This document shows, piece by piece, positions 1-6,143 of a stretch of 6,143 nucleotides of DNA (its first letter is position 1; each line of letters opens with the position of its first letter). The DNA is taken from positions 1-6,143 of the forward strand of contig CAMWIZ010000058.1 in the NCBI GenBank assembly GCA_947174455.1. Reading direction: 5' to 3'. The position numbers were made by a program, and so were the translations under genes. The notes under the pieces were generated by a model that was not told the DNA's origin, searched no databases, and saw only the letters and a program-made list of their open reading frames with translations. This DNA comes from an uncultured Clostridia bacterium. GTDB lineage: Bacteria; Bacillota; Clostridia; Oscillospirales; Acutalibacteraceae.

Positions 1-30
1 GAAATCAAAGGGGTTTTGTTTGCAAAAGTA

Positions 31-198
31 GGCAGCCTTGGATTATTTTTTTGCTGCCCATGCCGGTGTTGCCCTGATGCGGGGAATAGAATTTTAAATT
101 CTGTGTGTCAGGGGGCAAAGTTAATTGTTTGAATTTAAATGTTTAAAATGTACCGGCATAAAACGGCAGAATTGTTTATGTAGAAAGGGCTATTTATA
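31..198 (+). promoter_or_regulatory. Candidate structured 5' leader of tyrS
   Basis: No convincing gene lies in 1-198; the open frame at 1-135 encodes a Cys-rich, unconvincing peptide. The stretch contains several nested complementary segments. ATGCCGGT at 60-67 pairs perfectly with ACCGGCAT at 152-159 (8 bp). Inside it, GCCCTGA at 71-77 pairs with 108-116 (7 bp with a bulge), and AGAATT at 88-93 pairs with AATTCT at 97-102. Outside, CTGCC at 54-58 can pair either with GGCAG at 165-169, extending the outer helix, or with GGCAG at 31-35 as a local hairpin. GCCCT at 71-75 is also complementary to AGGGC at 186-190, which overlaps the tyrS ribosome binding site. These are seen directly; folding and regulation are inferred. 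Many Firmicute tyrS genes carry a T-box leader, but the conserved T-box core (AGGGTGGNACCGCG-like) is absent. No T-tract follows a stem, so a terminator mechanism is unlikely. No promoter could be assigned confidently. Confidence 0.35.
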
Positions 199-1428
199 AT
201 GGGAGTGTACAAGGAACTGCAGGCGAGAGGTCTGCTTGCACAGGTTACGGACGAAAAAGAAATAAGAGATATGGTCAATGCGGGTAAGGCTGTATTTTAC
301 ATCGGCTTTGATCCCACTGCCGACAGCTTGCACGTTGGCCACTTTATGGCACTTTGCCTTATGAAAAGACTGCAAATGGCAGGCAACAAGCCTATTGTGC
401 TTGTTGGCGGCGGCACGGCAATGATAGGCGACCCGTCGGGAAGAACCGATATGCGTCAGATGATGACTAAGGAAACAATAGCTCACAACTGTGAGTGCTT
501 CAGAAAGCAAATGAGCCGTTTTATAGATTTCTCAGAGGACAAGGCAATAATGGTAAACAATGCCGATTGGCTCCTTGACCTCAACTATGTGGAAGTTCTG
601 CGAGAAGTTGGTTCTCATTTTAGTGTTAACCGTATGCTCACCGCAGAATGCTACAAGCAGAGAATGGAGAAAGGTCTTAGCTTTTTGGAGTTTAACTATA
701 TGATTATGCAAAGCTATGACTTCTATGTTCTGTTCCAAAAGTATGGCTGTAATATGCAGTTTGGCGGAGATGACCAGTGGAGCAATATGCTTGGCGGTAC
801 TGAGCTTATCAGACGCAAGCTTGGTAAGGATGCTTACGCTATGACCATTAACCTTCTGCTTAACTCAGAGGGCAAAAAGATGGGCAAGACACAAAAGGGT
901 GCGTTGTGGCTTGACGCAGAAAAAACATCGCCGTATGATTTCTATCAATACTGGAGAAATGTTGATGACTCTGACGTTATCAAGTGCCTGAAGATGATTA
1001 CTTTCCTCCCGCTTGAGGAGATTGCACAGTATGAATCTCTTCAAGGTGCGGAGCTTAACAAAGCTAAAGAAGTTCTTGCCTACGAAACAACTAAGCTTGT
1101 TCACGGTGAGGAAGAAGCGGAGAAAGCACAGCAGGCGGCAAAGGCACTTTTCGGCGGTGGCAATAACATGGATAATATCCCAACCAGCGAGCTTGTGCCG
1201 GACGACTTTACAAACGGCGGAATTGCAATTCTTGATTTGCTTGTTAAGGCAGGACTTGCACCGTCTAAGAGTGAAGCAAAACGTAATGTTGAGCAGGGCG
1301 GAGTTTCCGTTGACGGAGAAAAAATTACCGATATCAGAACAATTATTACTCTTGACAGTATAATGTCAAAGGGGGAGCTTGTTGTTAAGCGTGGTAAAAA
1401 GGCATTCAGAAGAGTTAAAGTAAAGTAA
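199..1428 (+). CDS. tyrS: Tyrosyl-tRNA synthetase (class I, TyrS type)
   Basis: Cytoplasmic enzyme that activates tyrosine with ATP and charges tRNA-Tyr. The 409-residue length is normal for bacterial TyrRS. The Rossmann catalytic domain fills about residues 30-240, with the class I signature HVGH at 45-48 and a KMSKS-type loop reading KMGKT at 227-231. Tyrosine-pocket residues match the well-studied Bacillus stearothermophilus enzyme: Tyr34 in [10 protein letters not shown], Asp78 in GDPSG, Tyr167, Gln171 and Asp174 in YMIMQSYD, and Gln193 in GGDDQW. An anticodon-recognition region follows, and an S4-type RNA-binding domain fills about 343-405. The ATG at 199 is preceded by AAAGGG at 184-189, nine bases upstream, and begins with the usual short N-terminus ([16 protein letters not shown]), so the start is secure. 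A TATAAT string at 195-200 overlaps the start codon and is not a usable promoter for this gene. The gene is the first of a probable two-gene + strand transcript. Confidence 0.98.
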   Translation: MGVYKELQARGLLAQVTDEKEIRDMVNAGKAVFYIGFDPTADSLHVGHFMALCLMKRLQMAGNKPIVLVGGGTAMIGDPSGRTDMRQMMTKETIAHNCECFRKQMSRFIDFSEDKAIMVNNADWLLDLNYVEVLREVGSHFSVNRMLTAECYKQRMEKGLSFLEFNYMIMQSYDFYVLFQKYGCNMQFGGDDQWSNMLGGTELIRRKLGKDAYAMTINLLLNSEGKKMGKTQKGALWLDAEKTSPYDFYQYWRNVDDSDVIKCLKMITFLPLEEIAQYESLQGAELNKAKEVLAYETTKLVHGEEEAEKAQQAAKALFGGGNNMDNIPTSELVPDDFTNGGIAILDLLVKAGLAPSKSEAKRNVEQGGVSVDGEKITDIRTIITLDSIMSKGELVVKRGKKAFRRVKVK

Positions 1429-1457
1429 TGGGGAATACTGTTTTTTAGAATATTCCG

Positions 1458-1465
1458 AAAGGAGG
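1458..1465 (+). promoter_or_regulatory. Strong ribosome binding site that fixes the start of the peptidase gene
   Basis: AAAGGAGG sits nine bases before ATG 1475. An in-frame TTG begins at 1466, directly abutting this site with no spacing, so TTG cannot be the initiator and the gene starts at ATG 1475. Confidence 0.9.
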
Positions 1466-1474
1466 TTGTTTTCT

Positions 1475-2797
1475 ATGAATAGAACAGGCAAGAAATCTAT
1501 AGGTAACGGCTTTTTAGCGGTGATAGTTGTACTTATTTTTACCTGCGGAATCGCAACGATGCTTGTTTCGGGTTACACAATGAATCCAAACTCCAAAAAA
1601 CCTGAGGATACAACAAGTACGAACACGGCGACAGATCCCGTTGCCGACAGCACATCGGGACTTCCGAGTAATGTTATACAACCGAATGCTTTTGAAGAAG
1701 AGAGTAATTTGCCGGAGGATATGAAGCTTATCAGCGTTTTAAATGACGATATATATAAGGGCTCGCTTATTCTTGTAAACTATGAGCATGAGTCAAGAAT
1801 TGACGGAGAAAACCTTGTAAATATTTATGAGAAGGCGTCCGATTCATATACGGTAAAGAATGACGATATGCTTATAAACAGTGTTGTACTCAACAGCATT
1901 AACAGTTTTCTTGATGATTTTCAACAGGCACAGGGGTTAACTAATATATTCATATCAAGCTCATACAGAAGCAAAGCGGATCAAGTTGAAATTTATAACG
2001 AATCGGTTGAAAATACCGGTGAAAAGTCTACCGCATACTATGTTTCCGTTCCGGGATTCAGTGAACATCAGACAGGCTATTGCTTTGATACAGCAACCGT
2101 TAACAGTATGGGTGAAACACTTGAACTTGACGGTGAGGGAATTTATAAGTGGCTTATTGACAATTGTTCAGACTATGGTTTTATTTTAAGATACCCCGAT
2201 AATAAAACAAATATTACAGGCATTGGCTACGAGACATGGCATTTCAGATATGTGGGTCTGCCACAGGCATGGTTTATTAAGGATAAGGGTCTATGCCTTG
2301 AAGAATACGTTGCAGGTATGCAAAGCTATACTTATGAAAACGGCGGTTTGCTAATAACTAAAGACAAAAAGAAGTGGGTTTCATATTATGTTCCGAAGTT
2401 GGAGGCATTTAATACAACTGAGGTACCCGTACCGAAAAATGCAAACTATACTATTTCGGGCGACAATATCGGTGGCTTTATTGTAACAGTGGAAGTAACC
2501 GACGATGCAAACAGTTCATTGCTGAAAAATGCAACGGACAAGTGGTCTTTTGACAATTCAGCTCTTGTTATAGAGGGATTTAAGGACTATGTTCCGGGCG
2601 AAGATGATAGAGATTCTGATAGTGATGCTTTTGGTGATGACAGCAGTGAAAACAGGGGCGGTGACAACCGCACCGATGATTGGACATCGGACAGCTTCTG
2701 GGACGAAGATGACGAAAGCCAGTTTGACTATGTTGACTACTATGATGACTATGATGATAACTACGAGGATTACGGCGACAGCAGCAATGTAAATTGA
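1475..2797 (+). CDS. Membrane-anchored M15B (VanY-type) D-alanyl-D-alanine carboxypeptidase-like protein with acidic Asp/Tyr-rich tail
   Basis: A 440-residue protein. Residues 1-11 are basic, then about 12-34 form one hydrophobic segment, read as a membrane anchor or uncleaved signal; Cys24 is not in a good lipobox. Residues 35-80 are a Ser/Thr/Pro/Asn linker. The peptidase domain fills about 85-275. It shows SSYRS at 162-166, SEHQTGYCFD at 196-205 with the zinc ligands His198 and Asp205, and GFILRYP at 235-241. ETWHFRY at 253-259 supplies the catalytic Glu253 and third zinc ligand His256. This family removes the terminal D-Ala from peptidoglycan stem peptides outside the membrane. All expected active-site residues are present, so it looks active. 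Residues about 276-372 form a second, Thr/Val-rich probable beta domain of unknown role. Residues 376-440 are highly acidic: 27 of 65 are Asp or Glu, with six Tyr near the end. No vanR, vanS or ligase gene is nearby, so a glycopeptide-resistance role is not indicated. It follows tyrS by 46 bases without a terminator. Confidence 0.92.
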   Translation: MNRTGKKSIGNGFLAVIVVLIFTCGIATMLVSGYTMNPNSKKPEDTTSTNTATDPVADSTSGLPSNVIQPNAFEEESNLPEDMKLISVLNDDIYKGSLILVNYEHESRIDGENLVNIYEKASDSYTVKNDDMLINSVVLNSINSFLDDFQQAQGLTNIFISSSYRSKADQVEIYNESVENTGEKSTAYYVSVPGFSEHQTGYCFDTATVNSMGETLELDGEGIYKWLIDNCSDYGFILRYPDNKTNITGIGYETWHFRYVGLPQAWFIKDKGLCLEEYVAGMQSYTYENGGLLITKDKKKWVSYYVPKLEAFNTTEVPVPKNANYTISGDNIGGFIVTVEVTDDANSSLLKNATDKWSFDNSALVIEGFKDYVPGEDDRDSDSDAFGDDSSENRGGDNRTDDWTSDSFWDEDDESQFDYVDYYDDYDDNYEDYGDSSNVN

Positions 2798-2843
2798 CAA
2801 ATTAGTTTATAAGTTTTAATCATATTATTACCTCAAAAAGTGT

Positions 2844-2874
2844 AGGAGTGCGGTGATTTACTTACCGCACTCCT
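2844..2874. terminator. Probable bidirectional intrinsic terminator between convergent transcripts
   Basis: AGGAGTGCGGT at 2844-2854 and ACCGCACTCCT at 2864-2874 form a perfect 11-bp stem with a nine-base loop, extendable by a G-T and an A-T pair. On the + strand it is followed by GCTTCTTTTA, a moderate T-tract, 46 bases after the peptidase stop codon. On the - strand it is followed by ACAC and then five T at 2839-2835, about 200 bases beyond the pflB stop. It can therefore close both the tyrS-peptidase and the pflB transcripts. The + strand role is the stronger inference because the hairpin sits close to the gene end. Confidence 0.85.
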
Positions 2875-3077
2875 GCTTCTTTTATATTTAGCTTATATCT
2901 CTTTTTCCTAACAATTTAGCACAGGTCTTGTTTTGGGTTATTGCGGTTATATATTTTGAGTGAGAACCACTTGCAGCGAGTTCTCCCAAATCAAACTTTT
3001 AATATGAAAAAGTTTATTTTCTTCCCCTCTCCGCTGCTCTTAGGCAAAGGAGTTTCTCTTTTTCTATTACGAGTTAC
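2875..3077. other. Gene-free spacer downstream of pflB
   Basis: About 200 bases without a plausible gene; the open frames that cross it are composition-driven and lack ribosome binding sites. A small 6-bp hairpin, GAGAAC at 2962-2967 with GTTCTC at 2980-2985, has no T-tract on either strand and is not a clear terminator. A promoter-like pair on the + strand, TTGTTT at 2928-2933 and TATATT at 2950-2955 with a 16-base spacer, is compatible with AT-rich chance. The spacer would be transcribed as the 3' untranslated region of pflB if that transcript runs on to the hairpin at 2844-2874. Confidence 0.5.
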
Positions 3078-5282
3078 TTATAAACTGCTGTGGAATGTTC
3101 GGTTAATAACATCAAGCTGCTGTTCTCTTGTCAGCTTAATGAAGTTTACAGCATAGCCCGACACCCTTATTGTTAACTGAGGATAATTTTCCGGATGTTC
3201 CATGGCGTCCTCCAGCAGTTCTCTGTTTAGTACATTAACGTTGATGTGATGTCCGTGTTCGTCAAAGTAGCCGTCAAGCAGTCTTGCAAGATTTTCTGAG
3301 CGTTCGTTTTCGGTTTTGCCCAGTGCCTGCGGAACAATGGAAAACGTGTAGGAAATTCCGTCCTCGCTGAAATCGTAGGGCAAACGTGCCACGGAAAGCA
3401 TAGAGGCAACACTTCCTTTAGTATCTCTGCCATGCATGGGATTTGCACCCGGTGCGAACGGCTCGCCTGCTTTTCTGCCGTCAGGAGTTGCTCCTGTCTT
3501 TTTGCCGTATACAACGTTTGAGGTTATTGTCAAAATTGACATGGTGTGCGTGCTGTGTCTGTAGGTTGGGTAATCTCGAAGCTTTTCCATGAAGCTTTTT
3601 ACAATGTTAACGGCTATTTCGTCAACATCAGCCTCGTTATTTCCGAATTTCGGGAAATCTCCCTCTATTTCATAATCAACAGCCAAACCGCTTTCATTTC
3701 TAATCGGCTTTACCTTTGCAAACTTTATTGCTGACAGACTGTCTGCCACAACAGACAGTCCCGCTATTCCGCAGGCACACGTCCTATAGATTTCATCATC
3801 GTGGAGTGCCATTTGCAAACTTTCATAACAATACTTGTCATGCATATAGTGAATACAGTTAAGGCTGTTAATATAAACTCTTGCCAGCCATGTCATAACC
3901 ATATCAAGCTTTTCCATTACCTCGTCGTAATTCAAATATTCGCCTTGGCAGGGGGTAATTTCGGGAGTTACCTGTTCGCCGCTTTTTTCGTCACGTCCAC
4001 CGTTAATGGCATACAGCAGAGCCTTGGCAAGGTTTGCCCTCGCACCGAAAAACTGCATTTGCTTACCTACACGCATACCTGACACACAGCAGGCAATTGC
4101 ATAGTCATCGCCAAACTTACCACGCATCAAGTCGTCACTTTCATACTGTATAGAGGACGTGTTTACAGACACCTTTGCACAGAAGCGTTTAAAGTTTTCC
4201 GGCAGCTTTGAACTGTACAGAACAGTCAGATTAGGTTCGGGAGCAGGGCCAAGGTTTGAGAGAGTGTGCAAAAATCTGAATGACATTTTAGTTACCATGT
4301 GTCTGCCGTCGGCAGATAATCCACCCACTGATTCTGTTACCCATGTCGGGTCGCCTGAGAAAAGCTCGTCATACGCAGGTGTACGCAAAAATCGTACTAT
4401 TCTCAGCTTCATTACAAAATGGTCGGTCAGTTCCTGTACTTCCGACTCGGTGATAAGTCCCAAACGCAGGTCACGTTCGGCATAAATGTCAAGAAATGTG
4501 GAAACTCTTCCCAATGACATTGCAGCTCCGTTCTGCTGCTTTACAGCCGCCAAATAAGCAAAGTACAGCCACTGAAACGCTTCTCTTGTGTTTTGTGCGG
4601 GCTTGCTGATGTCAAAACCATATTGCTCGGCAAGATGCTTCAGCTTCTTTAAAGCTTTAATCTGTTCTGCTATTTCTTCTCTGAGCTGAATTGTTTCTTC
4701 ATTAAGTGCGGCAGGAGGGTTGTTTAATGAATATTCTTTATTTGCAATAAGAGCATCAACACCGTAGAGTGGAACACGTCTGTAATCGCCTATGATTCTT
4801 CCTCTGCCGTAGGCATCGGGCAATCCCGTTATAATTCCGCTGTGACGAGCTTTTCTTATTTCGGGGGTGTATACGTCAAAAACACCGTCATTGTGGGTTT
4901 TTCTGTAACGAAAAATCTCTGCAACTCTTTCGGGCAGCTTTCTGCCGTAGGCCTCAAGTGATTTTTCTACCATTCTGATTCCGCCGAATGGCATAATTGC
5001 TCGTTTTAACGGCCCGTCCGTTTGCAGACCGACAACCCTTTCAAGCTCTTTGTCAATATATCCTGTTTGGTAAGCATCTATATCTGATATGGTGTTTTCA
5101 TCAATATCCAGTACGCCGCCTGCCTTTGTTTCGTCTGACATTAGCTTTCGTACCTTATCCCACAGTTGCTTTGTGTTTTCGGTTGGCGGCTGTAAAAAAG
5201 AATCGTCTCCGTCATAGGGGATATAGTTGTCGTGAATGTACTTATCTACGTCTATTATTGTTTTAATTGTGTCTGCCGACAT
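3078..5282 (-). CDS. pflB: Pyruvate formate-lyase (formate C-acetyltransferase), glycyl-radical enzyme
   Basis: Cytoplasmic homodimeric enzyme that converts pyruvate and CoA to acetyl-CoA and formate under anaerobic conditions. The 734-residue length fits the family (about 740-760). The PFL barrel domain spans about residues 5-600. The adjacent catalytic cysteines Cys398-Cys399 lie in IACCVSGM, which distinguishes true PFL from glycerol or choline lyases with a single Cys. The glycyl-radical domain carries RVSGYAVNF, with the radical Gly709, 26 residues from the C-terminus as in the family. The start is secure: AAGGAGAG (5296-5289 on the - strand) lies a few bases before ATG 5282. The radical must be installed by the SAM-dependent activase PflA, commonly encoded next to pflB; here the downstream neighbours are convergent genes and no activase is in the window. 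The 231-base upstream spacer carries a dyad at 5365-5410; no -35/-10 pair was convincing. No damage or frameshift is seen. Confidence 0.98.
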   Translation of the reverse strand: MSADTIKTIIDVDKYIHDNYIPYDGDDSFLQPPTENTKQLWDKVRKLMSDETKAGGVLDIDENTISDIDAYQTGYIDKELERVVGLQTDGPLKRAIMPFGGIRMVEKSLEAYGRKLPERVAEIFRYRKTHNDGVFDVYTPEIRKARHSGIITGLPDAYGRGRIIGDYRRVPLYGVDALIANKEYSLNNPPAALNEETIQLREEIAEQIKALKKLKHLAEQYGFDISKPAQNTREAFQWLYFAYLAAVKQQNGAAMSLGRVSTFLDIYAERDLRLGLITESEVQELTDHFVMKLRIVRFLRTPAYDELFSGDPTWVTESVGGLSADGRHMVTKMSFRFLHTLSNLGPAPEPNLTVLYSSKLPENFKRFCAKVSVNTSSIQYESDDLMRGKFGDDYAIACCVSGMRVGKQMQFFGARANLAKALLYAINGGRDEKSGEQVTPEITPCQGEYLNYDEVMEKLDMVMTWLARVYINSLNCIHYMHDKYCYESLQMALHDDEIYRTCACGIAGLSVVADSLSAIKFAKVKPIRNESGLAVDYEIEGDFPKFGNNEADVDEIAVNIVKSFMEKLRDYPTYRHSTHTMSILTITSNVVYGKKTGATPDGRKAGEPFAPGANPMHGRDTKGSVASMLSVARLPYDFSEDGISYTFSIVPQALGKTENERSENLARLLDGYFDEHGHHINVNVLNRELLEDAMEHPENYPQLTIRVSGYAVNFIKLTREQQLDVINRTFHSSL

Positions 5283-5364
5283 ATTTTTCTCTCCTTGTAA
5301 TTATACTGTTAAGGTGTGTGCCTATTTACAACGACCTTATGCTTGCGGATTAATTTTATTTTGT

Positions 5365-5410
5365 GAAGTACCGTATTCTGGCGTTTTTTCGATTAATACA
5401 CGGTATCTTC
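5365..5410. repeat. Imperfect inverted repeat upstream of pflB
   Basis: GAAGTACCGTATT at 5365-5377 is complementary to the segment at 5395-5410, giving pairs GAAG/CTTC, TACCGT/ACGGTA and ATT/AAT: 13 pairs interrupted by one single-base bulge (5406) and one two-base bulge (5398-5399). The 17-base loop includes a run of six T on the + strand. There is no T-tract after the stem on either strand, so it is not a typical terminator. It begins 83 bases before the pflB start codon and could be an operator or a structured part of the pflB leader. It does not match a full Rex, CcpA or PerR site that I can recognise. Confidence 0.5.
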
Positions 5411-5474
5411 TGTGTGCATATAGTTATTATTGGATTATGCAGGCCCAATATTCATATAGAGCGGAAAGCAGAGC

Positions 5475-5503
5475 AACACCCTCTGCTGTTTGCTGAGGGT
5501 GTT
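5475..5503 (-). terminator. Probable terminator hairpin after rubrerythrin
   Basis: Read on the - strand, AACACCCTC at 5503-5495 pairs perfectly with GAGGGTGTT at 5483-5475 (9 bp), with an 11-base loop in which two more pairs can form. It begins 10 bases after the rubrerythrin stop codon. The following sequence (TGCTCTGCTTTCC) is only moderately T-rich, so termination may be partial and some readthrough into pflB is possible. The + strand side has no T-tract. Confidence 0.6.
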
Positions 5504-5513
5504 CCGAAGCGGT

Positions 5514-6050
5514 TTAATAATTTTTCTCTTGAATTTCAAAATAGCTCTGTGGATGAGCACATACGGGACAAACGGCAGGTGCTTTTGTGCCGACTACGAT
5601 GTGACCGCAGTTTCTGCATTCCCATACCTTAACCTCACTCTTTTCAAATACCTGAGCTGTTTCAACGTTTTTCAGCAATTCTCTGTAACGTTCCTCATGC
5701 TGTTTTTCAATAATGCCCACCATGCGGAATTTTGCGGCGAGTGCCGTAAAACCCTCAGCCTCTGCAGTTTTTGCAAAATCCTCATACATATCTGTCCACT
5801 CGTAATTTTCACCGTTTGCGGCGGCATCAAGGTTGCTTGCAGTTGAGCCGATGCCGTTAAGCTCTCTAAACCAAATCTTTGCGTGTTCCTTTTCGTTATC
5901 CGCCGTTTTTAAAAAAATAGCGGCAATTTGTTCATACCCTTCCTTTGCTGCAACAGATGCAAAGTATGTGTATTTGTTTCGTGCCTGTGATTCACCTGCA
6001 AAGGCTGCCTGTAAATTCTTTTCGGTTTGTGTTCCTGAATATTTGTTCAT
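5514..6050 (-). CDS. rbr: Rubrerythrin (diiron peroxidase with C-terminal rubredoxin domain)
   Basis: A cytoplasmic non-haem iron protein that reduces hydrogen peroxide in anaerobes, taking electrons through its rubredoxin centre. The 178-residue length is close to the classic form (about 190). The ferritin-like four-helix domain fills about residues 3-130. Diiron-ligand positions are seen at Glu20 in [10 protein letters not shown], Glu53 and His56 in NEKEH, Glu90 or Glu97 in the [13 protein letters not shown] helix, and Glu115 and His118 in EKQHEER. The rubredoxin-like domain at about 140-178 has CRNC (Cys145, Cys148) and CPVC (Cys161, Cys164) for one iron, followed by HPQSYFEI, typical of the family. 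Both halves are intact, so this is a full-length rubrerythrin and not a truncated erythrin or reverse-order form. ATG 6050 is preceded by AAAGGAGA with a nine-base gap, supporting the start. pflB lies downstream on the same strand, separated by a hairpin. In clostridia such genes are often PerR-controlled, but no clear PerR box is visible here. Confidence 0.97.
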   Translation of the reverse strand: MNKYSGTQTEKNLQAAFAGESQARNKYTYFASVAAKEGYEQIAAIFLKTADNEKEHAKIWFRELNGIGSTASNLDAAANGENYEWTDMYEDFAKTAEAEGFTALAAKFRMVGIIEKQHEERYRELLKNVETAQVFEKSEVKVWECRNCGHIVVGTKAPAVCPVCAHPQSYFEIQEKNY

Positions 6051-6143
6051 TGTTGTATTCTCCTTTTTTTAAGCTCTTGCTGAGGTAGAAGGTGATTATC
6101 TATAACCGCAAATTGGGTGGTATAAATAAATATAGCCATAAAC
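6051..6143 (-). other. AT-rich upstream region of rubrerythrin
   Basis: This holds the rubrerythrin ribosome binding site (AGGAG, 6064-6060 on the - strand) after a run of seven A. It should contain the promoter, but the best -10-like string (GATAAT, 6100-6095) has no acceptable -35 at 16-18 bases, so no promoter is called. No gene is seen before the window edge. Confidence 0.4.

Noticed and set aside
1..198. T-box riboswitch ahead of tyrS
   Set aside because: No T-box core sequence and no terminator/antiterminator pair with a following T-run.
195..200. TATAAT as a -10 box at the tyrS start
   Set aside because: It overlaps the start codon, so it could not yield a transcript containing the ribosome binding site.
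1428..1448. Tiny ORF starting in the overlapping TAATG at the tyrS stop (six codons)
   Set aside because: Too short and with no ribosome binding site; most likely chance.
1432..1456. Dyad between tyrS and the peptidase as a terminator
   Set aside because: Only six pairs, with the T-run in the loop rather than after the stem.
1466..1474. Alternative TTG start adding three residues to the peptidase
   Set aside because: The TTG directly abuts the AAAGGAGG site with no spacing; ATG 1475 has the correct nine-base gap.
1475..2797. Glycopeptide-resistance vanY
   Set aside because: The family match is to M15B peptidases in general; there is no vanRS, vanH, ligase or vanX gene nearby, so a housekeeping wall role is more likely.
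2558..2800. A - strand open frame that looks like a small Ile/Val-rich membrane protein
   Set aside because: It is the complement of the GAY/TAY-rich tail of the peptidase, which automatically reads as Ile/Val on the other strand. It has no ribosome binding site and lies fully within the real gene.
5300..5305. TATAAT on the - strand as the pflB -10 box
   Set aside because: It has no -35 at a usable distance and would place the transcript start inside or next to the ribosome binding site.
5361..5367. TTGTGAA as a Rex operator upstream of pflB
   Set aside because: Only one half-site is present; no matching TTCACAA half lies at the right spacing.
6093..6109. TTATAGATAAT on the - strand as a PerR box for rubrerythrin
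   Set aside because: It matches only part of the palindrome TTATAATNATTATAA and the second half is missing.

Overview
The window is chromosomal housekeeping and anaerobic-metabolism DNA from a low-to-mid GC Gram-positive anaerobe, most likely a clostridial Firmicute of the Ruminococcaceae/Oscillospirales or Lachnospiraceae type. The evidence is a glycyl-radical pyruvate formate-lyase next to a rubrerythrin (strict or near-strict anaerobe), an M15B (VanY-type) peptidase of the kind common in Clostridia, strong purine-rich AGGAGG-type ribosome binding sites, and AT-rich spacers. The exact genus cannot be read from this sequence.

Layout. Positions 1-198 hold no convincing gene but contain nested complementary segments that could fold as a structured 5' leader for tyrS. 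On the + strand, tyrS (199-1428, tyrosyl-tRNA synthetase) is followed after 46 bases by a membrane-anchored M15B D-Ala-D-Ala carboxypeptidase-like gene (1475-2797) with an unusual Asp/Tyr-rich acidic tail. No terminator separates them, so they are probably co-transcribed. A strong 11-bp hairpin at 2844-2874, with T-rich DNA on both sides, probably ends transcription from both directions. Positions 2875-3077 hold no gene.

The right half is on the - strand and converges on the left half: pflB (5282 to 3078, pyruvate formate-lyase) lies downstream of a rubrerythrin gene (6050 to 5514). The 231-base gap between them holds a terminator-like hairpin just after rubrerythrin and a second, imperfect dyad of unknown role about 80-130 bases upstream of the pflB start.

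How the genes relate: pflB supplies acetyl-CoA and formate from pyruvate without oxygen and is destroyed by O2 when its glycyl radical is present. Rubrerythrin reduces peroxide, so the adjacency makes physiological sense, but joint regulation is not shown. No pflB-activating enzyme gene is present in the window. tyrS and the peptidase have no evident functional link. I found no mobile element, CRISPR array, tRNA or rRNA. All four genes belong to known families; the least explained parts are the tyrS leader, the peptidase tail and the dyad upstream of pflB.
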